Of a stretch of 64,000 nt of DNA, positions 20,146 through 34,174 are shown piece by piece. Below the pieces are notes generated by a model. The model ran no database searches, was not told where the DNA came from, and worked only from the letters and a program-made list of their open reading frames with translations. Both the position numbers and the translations under genes were made by a program. The DNA lies in the NCBI RefSeq assembly GCF_004346195.1, contig NZ_SMAK01000003.1:186001-250000 (forward strand), in the 5' to 3' direction. How positions within the stretch are numbered: position 1 is the stretch's first letter; each line of letters opens with the position of its first letter. The stretch comes from Tepidamorphus gemmatus (GTDB lineage Bacteria > Pseudomonadota > Alphaproteobacteria > Rhizobiales > Tepidamorphaceae).

Positions 20146-20382
20146 GGCGGGCTCAGGTCTTGACGGACGTCTGCCCCGGTCTTGGAGGGGGTCGGAGTGG
20201 ACCCTGCCGCCAGAGGGGACTGCCGCGGACGGGTCGACCCTGAACACGGCCCGCGCCTGTCGTGAGCCGCAGTCGGCGCCGGACCGATCCGACGCGCCTG
20301 CGCTGAGGGCCGTTGACCCCGCGCCCCTTTCCGGTCCATCTACGCTCGACCCTGTACACATCCGCTACTGAACGAATCCGGA

Positions 20383-23007
20383 ATGGCGAGCGAACGCTAC
20401 AATTCCCGCGAGGCCGAGGCGCGCTGGCAGAGGGCCTGGGAAGAGGCCCGAGTCTTCGAGACCTCGAACGATGATCCCCGGCCGAAGTACTACGTGCTGG
20501 AGATGTTTCCCTATCCCTCGGGCAAGATCCACATCGGCCACGGTCGCAACTACGTGATGGGCGACGTCGTGGCCCGTTACAAGCGGGCGCGCGGCTTCAA
20601 CGTCCTGCATCCGATGGGCTGGGACGCCTTCGGCCTGCCGGCCGAGAACGCCGCCATCGAGCGCAAGGTGCATCCGCGCACCTGGACCTACGAGAACATC
20701 GCGACGATGAAGGCACAGCTCAAGCTGCTCGGGCTGTCCATCGACTGGACCCGCGAGATCGCCACCTGCGATCCCGAATATTATGCACGCCAGCAGAAGC
20801 TGTTCATCGAATTCCTGGAAGCCGGCCTCGTCGAGCGCAAGACCTCGATGGTCAACTGGGATCCGGTCGACCAGACCGTGCTCGCCAACGAGCAGGTGAT
20901 CGACGGGCGCGGCTGGCGGTCGGGAGCGCCGGTCGAGAAGCGCGAGCTGGCGCAGTGGTTCTTCAAGATCACCGACTACGCCCAGGACCTGCTGGATGCG
21001 ATCGAGACGCTGGACAACTGGCCGGAAAAGGTCCGGCTGATGCAGCGCAACTGGATCGGTCGTTCGGAGGGGATGCGGTTTTCCTTCGCGATCGAGCGCG
21101 CGGACGGGACACCGCCCGATGGAACCGTTCCGGCCTCGCTCACCGTCTATACGACGCGCCACGACACCATCTTCGGTGCGAGCTTCTGCGCCGTTTCCCC
21201 GGACCATCCGCTGGCCAGGGCGCTCGCGGAGACCGACCCGGCGCTCGCCGCCTTCCGCCGCGACTGCGCCGCCCTCGGCACCAGCGAGGAGGCGATCGAG
21301 CGGGCGGAGAAGCGCGGCCACTTCACCGGTCTCTATGCGCGCCACCCGTTCCGCGCCGGCGTGCGCCTGCCGATCTATGTCGCCAATTTCGTGCTGATGG
21401 GCTATGGCGAGGGTGCCATTTTCGGCTGTCCGGCGCACGATCAGCGCGATCTCGACTTCGCCCGCAAGTACGGCCTGCCGGTAATCCCGGTCGTGGCACC
21501 GGCCGACGCCGATCCGGCGACCTTCAAGATCGGCAGCGAAGCCTATCTGGAGAAGGACGGCGAGGCCGTCCGCATGATCAATTCCGATTTCCTCGACGGC
21601 ATGAGCGTCGCCGAGGCCAAGGAGGAGATCGCCCGACGCATGGAGGCGGCCGGCATCGGCGAGCGCAAGGTCAATTTCCGGCTGCGCGACTGGGGCATCT
21701 CGCGGCAGCGCTACTGGGGCTGCCCGATACCCGTGGTCCACTGCGAGGCCTGCGGCATCGTCCCGGTGCCGATCGACCAGCTTCCCGTGCGCCTGCCGGA
21801 CGACGCGACCTTCGACAAGCCCGGCAATCCGCTCGACCGCCATCCGACCTGGAAGCATGTCGATTGTCCGCGGTGCGGTGCCCCGGCGCGGCGCGAGACC
21901 GACACGATGGACACCTTCGTCGACTCCTCGTGGTATTTCGCCCGGTTCTGTTCGCCAAAGGCCGACGACGTGGTCGAGCGCGGCGCCGTCGACGCCTGGC
22001 TGCCGGTCGATCAGTATATCGGCGGCGTGGAGCACGCGGTGCTGCATTTGCTGTACTCCCGTTTCTTCATGCGCGGCATGAAGAAGACGGGGCATACCTC
22101 CGTGGAGGAACCGTTCCGCGGGCTGTTCACCCAGGGCATGATCACCCACGAGACCTATCGTGATCCGGGTGGCGGCTGGCTGTTCCCCGAGGAGGTCGAG
22201 CGGCTCGCCGACGGGTCCGTGGTGCGGCGCGACAGCGGGACCGCCGTCGAGGTCGGCCCGCCGGAGAAGATGTCGAAGTCGAAGAAGAACGTTGTCTCGC
22301 CGGAAGCAATCGTCGAGACGTACGGCGTCGACGCGGCGCGCTGGTTCATGCTGTCCGATACCCCGCCGGAGCGCGACAGCGAATGGACCGAGGCCGGGGT
22401 CGAGGGTGCCTGGCGCTTCGTGCAGCGGCTGTGGCGGATGGTCGGCCAGACGATCGAGCTTGCCCCTGCAGCGGGCACGGCGATGCCCGCCACCTTTGGC
22501 GAGGCGGCCATGGCACTGCGCCGGGCGACACATCGGACCCTCGCTGCGGTGTCGGAGGATATCGAACGGCTGCGCTTCAATCGCGCGATCGCCCATATCT
22601 ACGAACTCGCCAATACCCTGAATGCGACGCTGTCTGCAGCTGGAACCGCGCCCGCACCCGATCTGGCCTGGGCGTTGCGGGAATGCGCCGAGATGATCGT
22701 CCGCATTTCCGCCCCGATGGTGCCGCATCTGGCCGAGGAATGCTGGCGCAGGCTCGGGCACACGTCTATGCTGGCCGCCACCGAGTGGCCTGTTCTCGAT
22801 GCCTCGCTCCTGGAGCGGGCCACCGTCACCTTGCCCGTCCAGGTCAACGGAAAGCGACGCGACGAGGTCACGGTGGCACGCGACGCCGAGCGCGACGAGA
22901 TCGAACGGATGGTGCTCGGTCTGGCGGGAGTCCGACGGGCGATCGGGGAAAGGCCGGTGCAGAAGATCATCATCGTCCCCCAGAGGATCGTGAATGTTCT
23001 GGTCTGA
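20383..23007 (+). CDS. leuS: leucyl-tRNA synthetase
   Basis: An 874-aa class I aminoacyl-tRNA synthetase that charges tRNA-Leu. The HIGH motif is HIGH at residues 50-53 and KMSKS lies at 629-633. The CP1 editing domain contains the threonine-rich [13 protein letters not shown] and the conserved [17 protein letters not shown]. The zinc-ribbon region near residues 455-500 has CEACG and CPRCG pairs. A 237-bp gap separates it from yggS and may hold its promoter; I saw nothing definite in it. The end overlaps lptE by 14 bp. Confidence 0.98.
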   Translation: MASERYNSREAEARWQRAWEEARVFETSNDDPRPKYYVLEMFPYPSGKIHIGHGRNYVMGDVVARYKRARGFNVLHPMGWDAFGLPAENAAIERKVHPRTWTYENIATMKAQLKLLGLSIDWTREIATCDPEYYARQQKLFIEFLEAGLVERKTSMVNWDPVDQTVLANEQVIDGRGWRSGAPVEKRELAQWFFKITDYAQDLLDAIETLDNWPEKVRLMQRNWIGRSEGMRFSFAIERADGTPPDGTVPASLTVYTTRHDTIFGASFCAVSPDHPLARALAETDPALAAFRRDCAALGTSEEAIERAEKRGHFTGLYARHPFRAGVRLPIYVANFVLMGYGEGAIFGCPAHDQRDLDFARKYGLPVIPVVAPADADPATFKIGSEAYLEKDGEAVRMINSDFLDGMSVAEAKEEIARRMEAAGIGERKVNFRLRDWGISRQRYWGCPIPVVHCEACGIVPVPIDQLPVRLPDDATFDKPGNPLDRHPTWKHVDCPRCGAPARRETDTMDTFVDSSWYFARFCSPKADDVVERGAVDAWLPVDQYIGGVEHAVLHLLYSRFFMRGMKKTGHTSVEEPFRGLFTQGMITHETYRDPGGGWLFPEEVERLADGSVVRRDSGTAVEVGPPEKMSKSKKNVVSPEAIVETYGVDAARWFMLSDTPPERDSEWTEAGVEGAWRFVQRLWRMVGQTIELAPAAGTAMPATFGEAAMALRRATHRTLAAVSEDIERLRFNRAIAHIYELANTLNATLSAAGTAPAPDLAWALRECAEMIVRISAPMVPHLAEECWRRLGHTSMLAATEWPVLDASLLERATVTLPVQVNGKRRDEVTVARDAERDEIERMVLGLAGVRRAIGERPVQKIIIVPQRIVNVLV

Positions 23008-23632
23008 CAGATGCCGCCGGGGCCGGATGGCCGTTGCCGCGGCGGGGCTGCTGCTCGCGCTGTCGGCAGCCGGCTGCAACGTCCGCCCGCTCTACGGCAC
23101 GGCCGCGACCTCCGAAGCCGATACGGTGCGTGCGGCGCTCGCATCCATCGAGATCGATCCGGTCGAGGGGCGGATCGGCCAGCAGATCTACAACGAGCTG
23201 AACGCGCTGCTCGGAACGGGCAGCTCCGACGAAGCGGCCTACGCGCTCAGCTTCACCGTACGGTCCCAATACGCCAACATCATCACGCGGAACGTCTCCG
23301 GACTGCCCGGCGGCCGCAATGTCCGGCTGACCGTTCGCTATCAGCTGCGCAAGAAGGATCAGATGGACGTGCCGGTGCTGTCGGGCGGCGTGGTCCGCAT
23401 CGCGCCCTACGAATACTACACTCAGCGCTTCGCCAATGACCGCGCCCAGATCGACGCGGAGAACCGCGCCTCGCGCGAGATCGCCGAGGATATCCGCACG
23501 CGTCTGGCGGCCTATTTCGCCACCGGCCAGGTGCCGACCGTTGTCACCGCACCGACCGACGGCATCGTGCCAGACGAGTTCAAGGACACGCTGTTCGACA
23601 CCGATACCAGCAACTACGGCGTGAGTTACTGA
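22994..23632 (+). CDS. lptE: LPS-assembly lipoprotein LptE
   Basis: A 212-aa outer-membrane lipoprotein that plugs the LptD barrel during lipopolysaccharide export. After a basic start, the hydrophobic signal ([14 protein letters not shown]) ends in the lipobox LSAAGC, giving lipidation at Cys28. The mature part shows NVRPLYG and a repeated alternating pattern as in alphaproteobacterial LptE (RlpB). It overlaps the end of leuS and its stop overlaps the holA start by one base, the conserved leuS-lptE-holA order. Confidence 0.9.
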   Translation: MFWSDRCRRGRMAVAAAGLLLALSAAGCNVRPLYGTAATSEADTVRAALASIEIDPVEGRIGQQIYNELNALLGTGSSDEAAYALSFTVRSQYANIITRNVSGLPGGRNVRLTVRYQLRKKDQMDVPVLSGGVVRIAPYEYYTQRFANDRAQIDAENRASREIAEDIRTRLAAYFATGQVPTVVTAPTDGIVPDEFKDTLFDTDTSNYGVSY

Positions 23633-24660
23633 TGACCGTCCTTCAGGGGGCATCGATCGATCGCTTCCTGTCGCGGCCGGATCGGTCGCTGGTGCTGATC
23701 TACGGACCGGATAGGGGACTCGTTCAGGAACGATCGGCGGCGATCATCGCGACATTCCTGGGACCGGACGCCGATGCCATGTCGCGGACCGTCCTCGAGG
23801 GCGACAGACTCGCCGACGCACCGCAGCGGCTCGTCGAGGAGGCGTACAGCGTTCCGATGTTTGGCGGCCGCACGGCAATCCGTGTCACTCCGACATCGGA
23901 ATCGCTGCTGCGGGCCATCGAACCGCTGCTCCGGCAACCGCCGCGCGATTGCCTGATCGTGATCGAGGCCGGCGATCTGAAGCGATCCGCCCCGCTGCGC
24001 CGACTGGTCGAACAGGCTGAGACCGCGGTCGCCCTTCCCTGCTATCCAGACGACGACAACGCGCTCGACCGACTGATCGCCGAGGAGCTGACGGCGCACG
24101 GCATTGACGTCTCCCGGGACGCCCGCGAGGCTCTGCATCACCTTTTGGGCGGCGACCGGCTGGCCTCCCGCGGCGAATTGCGCAAGCTTGCCAGCTACGC
24201 GCTCGGCCAGCCGGAAGTATCTCTGGAGGATGTCGAGGCGGTCATTGGCGATGCCTCGGCGCTGGCAGTCGATTCGCTCCTCGACAGCGCCTGCACCGGC
24301 GACGCGGCGGCAGCACAGACGGCGTTCTCGCGACTCGTCGCCTCGGGGACCGGCGCCGGCTCGATCCTGGGCGCTCTGTCGCGGCACCTGCTGCAGATCG
24401 CCGAAGCGCGGACCCGTGTCGAGGCAGGCGCCACCGCTGACGCGGCCATGAGGGCGATGCGTCCGCCGCCCTTCTTCAAGCGCAAGGAGGCCATGCGGCG
24501 GCAGCTTGCGCTCTGGCGTCGCGACATGCTCGAACAGATGCTGGAAACGCTGCTCACCGCGGAAGGCGAGACACGCCGCCATGGCGATCTTGCCGAGGCG
24601 ATCGCGGGTCGCGCACTCCTCCTCGTGACCCATACCGCGCGACGGGAAATCGGCCGGTAG
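23632..24660 (+). CDS. holA: DNA polymerase III subunit delta
   Basis: A 342-aa clamp-loader delta subunit, which opens the beta clamp. It has the family start LVLIYGPDRGLVQERSAAII, an AAA-like fold without a working P-loop (PDRGLVQER replaces a Walker A), and the middle segment DCLIVIEAGDLKRSAPLRRLVE. The C-terminal helical collar domain follows from about residue 210. It starts on the stop codon of lptE. A 67-bp convergent gap separates it from parB. Confidence 0.94.
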   Translation: MTVLQGASIDRFLSRPDRSLVLIYGPDRGLVQERSAAIIATFLGPDADAMSRTVLEGDRLADAPQRLVEEAYSVPMFGGRTAIRVTPTSESLLRAIEPLLRQPPRDCLIVIEAGDLKRSAPLRRLVEQAETAVALPCYPDDDNALDRLIAEELTAHGIDVSRDAREALHHLLGGDRLASRGELRKLASYALGQPEVSLEDVEAVIGDASALAVDSLLDSACTGDAAAAQTAFSRLVASGTGAGSILGALSRHLLQIAEARTRVEAGATADAAMRAMRPPPFFKRKEAMRRQLALWRRDMLEQMLETLLTAEGETRRHGDLAEAIAGRALLLVTHTARREIGR

Positions 24661-24727
24661 GCGACTGTTGGCCCGATGACGTTACGGATATGAAACGAAC
24701 TGCGCGGCGTGATGGCCTCGCTAGCGA

Positions 24728-25654
24728 TCAATCCGGCCGTGTCGTCAATCGGGCCACGACGTAGTCGAGCTGCTCCAGCGACGCGTAGCGCAGCCGGATC
24801 TCCCCCTTCCCGTCGGGCCGATGGCGGATCTCGACATCAAGGCCGAGCACCTCGGTGAGGCGTGCCTCCAACGCCCGCGTGTCGGCGTCCTTTGCCGGCG
24901 CTGGGGAGCGCGTCGACTGGCGCTCCTGGCGCTCGACGACCGGTCGCCGCGTCAACGCCTCTGCCTCGCGGACGTTCATCCCCGCCTCGATGATCGCCTT
25001 GGCCGCCGTCTCCGGATCCTCATGCGTGACGAGGGTCCGTGCGTGCCCGGCGCTCAGCCGGCCGTCCTGGATGTGCGCGCGAACACTTTCGGGCAGCTTG
25101 AGCAGCCGCAGCGTGTTGGCGACGTGACTGCGGCTCTTGCCGATCACGTCGGCCAGTGCCTGCTGCGTGTAACCGAACTCGGCGATCAGGTGCGCATAGC
25201 CCTCCGCCTCCTCGAGCGGATTGAGATCGGCGCGCTGGACATTCTCGATGATGGCAATTTCGAGCGCCTCGCGGTCGTCCACCCTGTGAACGATCACCGG
25301 CACCTCGTGCAGCCCGGCCTGCTGCGCGGCCCGCCAGCGCCGCTCGCCGGCGATGATCTCGAAACGTTCGCCGCCCTCGCCGAGCGGCCGCGCCAGGATC
25401 GGCTGGACGATCCCCTTCTCGCGGATCGAGCGGGCGAGATCCGCGAGCTCCTCCTCCGCAAAGGTCTTGCGCGGGTTGCGCGGATTGGGACTGAGCATCT
25501 CGATCGGCACCCGCCGCTGCCCGCGGGCGCGCTCGATGGCCTGCTTCTCGGTATCGACGTCACCGATCAAAGCCGCCAGACCGCGGCCGAGCCGAGATGG
25601 ACCGCCTTCACGAGCGGAAATCGTTTCGGGAGTAACCTTAGCGGCGCTGGTCAT
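24728..25654 (-). CDS. parB: chromosome partitioning protein ParB
   Basis: A 308-aa ParB/Spo0J clamp protein that loads at parS and spreads using CTP. The N-terminus holds SRLGRGLAALIGD, the ParA-stimulating peptide. The CTP-binding part has GERRWRA (103-109) and ENVQR (137-141). The helix-turn-helix is GYTQQALADVIGKSRSHVANTLRLL, spread over 161-185, and a C-terminal dimerisation domain closes the protein. It lies 28 bp after parA at the end of the mnmG-rsmG-parA-parB run. Two parS sites lie within 4.4 kb on this window. Confidence 0.98.
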   Translation of the reverse strand: MTSAAKVTPETISAREGGPSRLGRGLAALIGDVDTEKQAIERARGQRRVPIEMLSPNPRNPRKTFAEEELADLARSIREKGIVQPILARPLGEGGERFEIIAGERRWRAAQQAGLHEVPVIVHRVDDREALEIAIIENVQRADLNPLEEAEGYAHLIAEFGYTQQALADVIGKSRSHVANTLRLLKLPESVRAHIQDGRLSAGHARTLVTHEDPETAAKAIIEAGMNVREAEALTRRPVVERQERQSTRSPAPAKDADTRALEARLTEVLGLDVEIRHRPDGKGEIRLRYASLEQLDYVVARLTTRPD

Positions 25655-25682
25655 CGTTCCGCCCTCGATACATTAATGGTTG

Positions 25683-26471
25683 CTAGGCCGCCCGCAGCCG
25701 CCGTTCGCGTTGAATGATTTCGGAGGCGAGCCGGATATAGGCCTGGCTTCCGGCGCAATGCATGTCATAGAGCAGCGCCGGTTTGCCGAAGGACGGCGCC
25801 TCAGATACGCGGACATTGCGGGGGATGACGGTCTCGTAGACGCGATCGCCCATGTGCCGTCGCACATCGTCGACAACCTGGCCCGACAGATTGTTGCGTC
25901 TGTCAAACATGGTCAGGACGATGCCATGGATCGTCAGCTCGGGATTGAGTGCGGTCTTCACGTGCTCGACGGTCTGCAGCAGCTGGCTCAGCCCCTCGAG
26001 CGCGAAGAATTCACACTGCAAAGGCACCAGCACCGCATCGGCGGCTGCCAGCGCATTGATGGTCAACAGATTGAGCGAGGGTGGGCAATCGACCAGCACG
26101 TAACTGTAGTCCGCTCCGGACCCCAGTGCCTGCACCGCCTTGCGCAGCCGATAGGACCGGTCGCGCGCCCCGAGGATCTCCTGCTCGAATCCGAGAAGAT
26201 CGAGCGTCGATGGCACCAGTGACAGCCGCGGCACGGCCGTTTCCATGATTGCATCCCGGATATGGCGCTCGCCGATCAGCACGTCATAGACAGACCGGTC
26301 GCGGGCACGGCGGTCGATGCCGAGCCCGGTCGAGGCATTGCCTTGCGGATCAAGATCGATGATCAGCACCCGTTCGCCGATTGCCGCCAGCGCCGTCCCC
26401 AGATTGATCGTCGTTGTGGTCTTGCCGACCCCGCCCTTCTGGTTGGCAATGGTGATCACGCGCAGCGTCAT
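25683..26471 (-). CDS. parA: chromosome partitioning ATPase ParA
   Basis: A 262-aa MinD/ParA-type ATPase that drives origin segregation. The deviant Walker A KGGVGKT lies at residues 12-18 with the signature Lys12, and LIIDLDPQGNAS and the YVLVDCPPSLNLL block follow. I prefer ATG 26471 because GGAGG lies seven bases upstream and the ATG overlaps the rsmG stop as ATGA; an upstream TTG at 26489 is also in frame but has no such site. It is the next-to-last gene of the run that ends with parB. Confidence 0.98.
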   Translation of the reverse strand: MTLRVITIANQKGGVGKTTTTINLGTALAAIGERVLIIDLDPQGNASTGLGIDRRARDRSVYDVLIGERHIRDAIMETAVPRLSLVPSTLDLLGFEQEILGARDRSYRLRKAVQALGSGADYSYVLVDCPPSLNLLTINALAAADAVLVPLQCEFFALEGLSQLLQTVEHVKTALNPELTIHGIVLTMFDRRNNLSGQVVDDVRRHMGDRVYETVIPRNVRVSEAPSFGKPALLYDMHCAGSQAYIRLASEIIQRERRLRAA

Positions 26472-27154
26472 ATCCCGGCCTCCGGACAATGGCTCCCGTC
26501 CCCGCTCTGACGATCCCTGGCGACACAGTTGCGCACAATGACGATGGCGGCACCGGGCTGCGTCCGGCTGGGAATGAGCTCATGGGTGAATTTCCAACAT
26601 ATTGAGGCTCGGGTCAATTCGCGCTCTACATCTTGACCCTTGTGGAAAACGCCGACAGCACCACGGGCGAGCAGCGGAAAGGCCAGCGTGAGCAGTCGGT
26701 CGAGCGGCGCCAGGGCGCGGGCACTGACCGCCTCGATGTCCGCAGGCGCCGTCACCACATAGTCCTCGATCCGCCGGCACTGGATCTGGGCAGCGGCGCC
26801 GGTTGCGCGTTGCGCGGCACGCAGGAAGGCGCATTTGCGGCCGTTCGACTCGACCAGATCGACGCATGCGCCGGGCCGGTCGGCAAGAAGGATGGCAATG
26901 ATCAGGCCGGGTAGGCCGGCGCCGGAGCCGAGGTCGGCCCAGCGCCGCGCCGCGGGCAGGCATGCCTGCGCCTGGGCGCTGTCGGCGATATGGCGTGTCC
27001 ACAGCCGCGACAGCGTATCGGGACCAACCAGGTTCTTTGCCGACGACCAGCGCCGTAGCAAGTCTGCATAGCGATCAAGACGGTCGCGTGTTTCACGTGA
27101 AACATCCGTGATCGACTCGAGCAGGGCGAGGCCTCCGGCCCGGTCGGCCATCAT
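26468..27154 (-). CDS. rsmG: 16S rRNA (guanine527-N7) methyltransferase
   Basis: A 228-aa GidB-type SAM-dependent methyltransferase. The SAM-binding motif is [19 protein letters not shown], and the N-terminal [19 protein letters not shown] block is typical. ATG codons at 27154 and 27151 are both possible; 27154 overlaps the mnmG stop as ATGA. The codons for DVSRET near the N-terminus coincide with a perfect parS site, so this stretch is under two selections. Residues after about 215 are an atypical hydrophilic tail that overlaps parA upstream sequence. Confidence 0.96.
   Translation of the reverse strand: MMADRAGGLALLESITDVSRETRDRLDRYADLLRRWSSAKNLVGPDTLSRLWTRHIADSAQAQACLPAARRWADLGSGAGLPGLIIAILLADRPGACVDLVESNGRKCAFLRAAQRATGAAAQIQCRRIEDYVVTAPADIEAVSARALAPLDRLLTLAFPLLARGAVGVFHKGQDVERELTRASICWKFTHELIPSRTQPGAAIVIVRNCVARDRQSGDGSHCPEAGI
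27089..27104. promoter_or_regulatory. parS centromere site, perfect 16-bp palindrome
   Basis: TGTTTCACGTGAAACA, an exact match to the bacterial parS consensus bound by ParB. It lies inside the 5' coding part of rsmG and about 1.4 kb upstream of parB in the transcription direction. The predicted oriC is about 8.6 kb away. Confidence 0.95.
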
Positions 27155-29016
27155 CCGCGGTCGCGCCCCCCGGACAGGCGCCGCACATGCGCGCCGATCA
27201 GCAGCAATGCCGCCGGTGTCATCCCCTCGAGTCGCGCGGCCTGACCGAGCGAGGCCGGCCGCACCCTCGCCAACCGTTCTCGGATCTCCGTTGTCAGACC
27301 CTCGATCCCGGCAAGGTCGAAGTCTCTCGGGATCATCAGCATCTCGTCCCGACGTACAGCCTCCGCATCCTGCTGTTGGCGCCGCGCATACACCGCGTAG
27401 CGCGCCTCGATCTCGAGCTGCCGGACAATTTGTTGCGGAAGCGAATCGAGTTCCGGCCAGATCCTGCGCAGCCGCGCGATCGTGATGTCGGGGTACGCCA
27501 GAAGATCGAGTGCCGAGCGCCGCTGGCCGTCCTGGTTGACCGACAGGCCCTGTCGGGCCGCTTCGTTCGGCGTCAGGGTCAATGCGCCAGCAAGCGCCAT
27601 CGCACGTTCCAGATCGGCGAGCTTCTGCCGGAACCGCGACGCCCGCTCCCCGCCCACACAGCCGATCGCGATGCCCCGCCCCGTCAACCGCTGATCCGCA
27701 TTGTCGGCCCGCAGTGTCAATCGGAATTCCGCCCGCGACGTGAACATCCGGTAGGGCTCGCTCACACCGCGCGTCACCAGGTCGTCGATCAGCACGCCGA
27801 TATAGGCTTCGGCCCGTGACAGCGTGATCCCGTCCGCGCCACCGGCACGCCGCGCCGCATTGACTCCCGCCACGAGGCCCTGCGCCGCCGCCTCCTCGTA
27901 GCCGGTCGTGCCATTGATCTGGCCGGCAAGAAACAGCCCCCGCACCCGTCGGGTCTCCAGTGTCGGATCGAGCTCGCGCGGATCGACGTAATCATATTCG
28001 ATGGCATAGCCTGGCCGCAGTATCCGCGCGCGGCCAAGGCCCGGCATGGAGCGGATCATCGCCACCTGCACATCCTCCGGCAGCGACGTCGACACCCCGT
28101 TGGGATAGATCGTGTGATCGTCGAGACCTTCCGGCTCGAGAAACACCTGGTGGCTGTCTCGATCCGAAAAGCGAACGATCTTGTCCTCGATCGAGGGACA
28201 ATAGCGCGGGCCGCGGCTTGCAATCCGCCCCGAATACAGCGCCGAGCGGCCGAGATTGCCAGCGATGATCGCATGTGTATCGGTCGTCGTGCGGGTAATA
28301 TGACAGTCGATCTGGGGGGTCGCGATCCGTTCCGTGAGAAAGGAAAATGGAACGGGATCCTCGTCCCCCGGCTGGCGTTCGAGCCGCGCCCAGTCGATCG
28401 TCCGCCCGTCGAGCCGCGGCGGGGTGCCGGTCTTCAACCGCCCCAATGCCAACCCGAGCGCCTCGATCCGCTCGGCAAGCCGCACGGCGGGTGCATCTCC
28501 GATCCGTCCGGCCGGCCAGCACTGCTCACCCATGTGGATCAGACCGCGCAGGAAGGTTCCCGTCGTGATGACCACCGAACCTGCCGGGATCCTTCGGTTG
28601 TCGGCGGTCATTACGGCAACGACCCGATCGTCATGCACCTCGAGGTCAGCCGCCTCCCCCTCCAGGATGGCAAGCCCGTCCGTTGCTTCCAGTTCGGCGC
28701 GCATCGCCTCGCGATAGAGTCTGCGATCGGCCTGCGCCCGTGGTCCCTGGACGGCTGGCCCCTTGCGGCGGTTGAGAACCCGGAACTGGATCCCGGCGCG
28801 GTCGGCCACCCGGCCCATCAGTCCGTCGAGCGCATCGACCTCGCGGACAAGATGGCCCTTCCCGATGCCACCGATCGCCGGATTGCACGACATCACGCCG
28901 ATCGTTGCTGCAGAGTGGGTCAGAAGCGCCGTGCGCGCTCCCATGCGCGCGGCAGCGGCCGCTGCCTCACACCCCGCGTGACCGCCGCCGATCACCACCA
29001 CGTCATAGCCGGACAT
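27151..29016 (-). CDS. mnmG: tRNA uridine 5-carboxymethylaminomethyl modification enzyme MnmG
   Basis: A 621-aa FAD protein that, with MnmE, modifies U34 of certain tRNAs. The dinucleotide fold motif GGGHAG is at residues 10-15, followed by [23 protein letters not shown] (in two blocks) and the catalytic Cys region around CWPAGR and DCHITRTT. I chose ATG 29016 ([12 protein letters not shown]), with GGAG nine bases upstream; in-frame ATG at 29031 is an alternative. Its stop overlaps rsmG. Two parS sites bracket the gene. Confidence 0.97.
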   Translation of the reverse strand: MSGYDVVVIGGGHAGCEAAAAAARMGARTALLTHSAATIGVMSCNPAIGGIGKGHLVREVDALDGLMGRVADRAGIQFRVLNRRKGPAVQGPRAQADRRLYREAMRAELEATDGLAILEGEAADLEVHDDRVVAVMTADNRRIPAGSVVITTGTFLRGLIHMGEQCWPAGRIGDAPAVRLAERIEALGLALGRLKTGTPPRLDGRTIDWARLERQPGDEDPVPFSFLTERIATPQIDCHITRTTTDTHAIIAGNLGRSALYSGRIASRGPRYCPSIEDKIVRFSDRDSHQVFLEPEGLDDHTIYPNGVSTSLPEDVQVAMIRSMPGLGRARILRPGYAIEYDYVDPRELDPTLETRRVRGLFLAGQINGTTGYEEAAAQGLVAGVNAARRAGGADGITLSRAEAYIGVLIDDLVTRGVSEPYRMFTSRAEFRLTLRADNADQRLTGRGIAIGCVGGERASRFRQKLADLERAMALAGALTLTPNEAARQGLSVNQDGQRRSALDLLAYPDITIARLRRIWPELDSLPQQIVRQLEIEARYAVYARRQQQDAEAVRRDEMLMIPRDFDLAGIEGLTTEIRERLARVRPASLGQAARLEGMTPAALLLIGAHVRRLSGGRDRG

Positions 29017-29102
29017 CGAACACGTCTCCATCTGGTGCGCGTGTCGATACCCCGAATCATCCTGACGGCTCAAGCAATCCTCAGCGCCCGCGACGCCCGC
29101 GA

Positions 29103-29118
29103 TGATTCACGTGAAACA
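29103..29118. promoter_or_regulatory. second parS site, one mismatch
   Basis: TGATTCACGTGAAACA differs from the palindromic parS consensus at the third base only. It lies in the 129-bp gap between mnmE and mnmG, outside coding sequence, about 2.0 kb from the perfect site. ParB usually tolerates such single changes. Confidence 0.85.
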
Positions 29119-29145
29119 CTTCCCGTCGCAGATCGCGGCACGTCG

Positions 29146-30495
29146 TCACTTGCCGATGCAGAACCCGGCAAAGATCGCGTCGAGCACGTCCTCTACATCC
29201 ACCCGCCCGACGATCCGCCCGATCGCCGTCGCCGCGGCCCGCAGATCCTCGGCCACCAGCTCCGGATCCCGCGCGTAGTCCGCTGCAGCCGCCCGCTCGA
29301 CCGCCTCGAGTGCCCGTTGCAGCTCCGTTCGATGCCGAAGGCGCGTGATCAGCGTATCCGATCCGCTCCCGACCCGTTCTGCAACCCATGCCTCGAGCCG
29401 GGCCAGCAGCACCTCGAGCCCCTCGCCGGTCACCACCGAGATCGCCAGCTCACCCGGCGGCGGCGGCGCCACAGCCAGATCGGCCTTCGTCCGCACCCGC
29501 CAGTATCCGGATCTCTCGGTCACCGTCCGCCCTCTCGCCGTCTCGCCATCGCCGATGCCCGTCTCCTCGAGCCACAGAACGAGATCCGCCCGCTCGGCGC
29601 GGGCGCGGGCGCGCCGCACCCCCTCCGCCTCGACCGCATCGCGCGTCTCCCGCACGCCGGCGGTATCGACCACCGTCACCGGGACGCCGGCCAGCTCCAG
29701 CCGAACCTCGAGAGCGTCGCGCGTGGTGCCGGGAATCTCGGAGACGATCGCCACCTCGCGCCGGGCCAGCCAGTTCATCAGGCTCGACTTGCCGGCATTG
29801 GGCGGGCCGGCGATGACGATCTCGACACCCGCGCGCAGCATCTCGCCGCGACGATCATCGGCCAGCGTTCCCCGCAGCCGCGCCCCAAGATCGGCAAGAC
29901 TGCCTGCCAGCTCAAACCCGATCGACGCCGGTACGTCGTCCTCGTCGGCGAAGTCGATCCCCGCCTCCGCCAGCGCCAGCGCCTCGATCACCCGGCCGCG
30001 CAGCGCCTCGAATGCCGCCCCGGTCTCTCCTTCCAGCTGGCGCAGCGCTTGCCGCCGCTGCGCCTCCGTCTCCGCATCGATCAGATCGGCGAGACCCTCG
30101 ACTGCGGTCAGATCGAGCCGCCCATTGCCGAACGCCCGCCGCGCGAATTCGCCCGCCTCTGCCGGCCTCAGACCCGGCACGGCGCTGAGCGCCGCCAGCA
30201 CCCCCGCCACCACCGCACGGCCACCATGCACGTGCAGCTCGGCAATATCCTCGCCGGTGAAGCTCGCCGGACCTGGCATCCAGACCACCAGTGCCTGATC
30301 GAGCAGAGCTCCCGAGGCGTCGCGCAATCGGCGCAACACCGCGCGGCGCGGCTCGGGCACAGCGCCGCTCAGTGCCGCCAGCGCCCGACCCGCCCGAGGA
30401 CCCGAGATCCGGATCACCGCGACGCCGGCGCGACCCACCGCGCTCGACAACGCGAAGATCGTTTCCGATTCGCAGTCCCACTGCGCCCTGTCCAT
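29146..30495 (-). CDS. mnmE: tRNA modification GTPase MnmE
   Basis: A 449-aa GTPase that works with MnmG on U34 of tRNAs. The N-terminal tetrahydrofolate-binding domain starts [22 protein letters not shown] (in two blocks). The G domain has GPPNAGKS (230-237), GTTRD (256-260) and DTAG (277-280). The C-terminus is FCIGK with the conserved Cys. The start at 30495 ([17 protein letters not shown]) fits the family; upstream in-frame codons run into the divergent neighbour's leader. It heads the mnmE-mnmG-rsmG-parAB block, with the second parS between it and mnmG. Confidence 0.97.
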   Translation of the reverse strand: MDRAQWDCESETIFALSSAVGRAGVAVIRISGPRAGRALAALSGAVPEPRRAVLRRLRDASGALLDQALVVWMPGPASFTGEDIAELHVHGGRAVVAGVLAALSAVPGLRPAEAGEFARRAFGNGRLDLTAVEGLADLIDAETEAQRRQALRQLEGETGAAFEALRGRVIEALALAEAGIDFADEDDVPASIGFELAGSLADLGARLRGTLADDRRGEMLRAGVEIVIAGPPNAGKSSLMNWLARREVAIVSEIPGTTRDALEVRLELAGVPVTVVDTAGVRETRDAVEAEGVRRARARAERADLVLWLEETGIGDGETARGRTVTERSGYWRVRTKADLAVAPPPPGELAISVVTGEGLEVLLARLEAWVAERVGSGSDTLITRLRHRTELQRALEAVERAAAADYARDPELVAEDLRAAATAIGRIVGRVDVEDVLDAIFAGFCIGK

Positions 30496-30554
30496 CCGCC
30501 CCGCCCGTCCTAGATTCAGCCGTCGCGACCACTCAGCAGGAAGCGCCATCCGCC

Positions 30555-32615
<2,061 letters not shown>

Positions 32616-32685
32616 CGCGCCCATCGCCGCCAGCCGCGCGCTGCAGCGGCCTCCGACAACCATCGACGCCGACGGCGCGACCCGA

Positions 32686-33951
<1,266 letters not shown>

Positions 33952-34109
33952 CGGGGAATACTCCTCGGGCATGGTTCGCCCATTCTGTCTTGGGGATCAG
34001 AGACCGCCGCAGCGTCGCGACCGGGAACACACGGGGATTGCGTGTCGTGAGCCGGAGCCCGTTGCAAAACGGGCCGACATCCGTCGCTCTGGGAGGTGAG
34101 TCGAGAACG

Positions 34110-34138
34110 TATATATACGCCCCGCGCCGCACTCACAA
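34110..34138 (-). promoter_or_regulatory. predicted promoter of rho
   Basis: On the minus strand TTGTGA (34138-34133) and TATATA (34115-34110) are separated by exactly 17 bp. The -10 lies in a 12-bp palindrome, CGTATATATACG (34108-34119). Transcription would give rho a leader of about 150 nt, with a 7-bp GCCCGTT/AACGGGC hairpin at 34057-34074. Confidence 0.55.
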
Positions 34139-34174
34139 CCCATCAGCCATGCCTCTCGGGGCTGACCGCGACAA

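Noticed and set aside
20365-23079. 904-codon minus-strand open frame opposite leuS
   Set aside because: Mirror frame of a highly conserved synthetase; composition is that of codon complements and no ribosome site is seen.
25966-25981. CTTCACGTGCTCGAC, a parS-like core inside parA
   Set aside because: Only the central CACGTG and a few bases match; the right arm of the palindrome is absent.
28114-30513. 799-codon plus-strand open frame across mnmG/mnmE
   Set aside because: Antisense to two well-conserved genes and spans their intergenic parS; low-complexity Arg/Pro/His composition.
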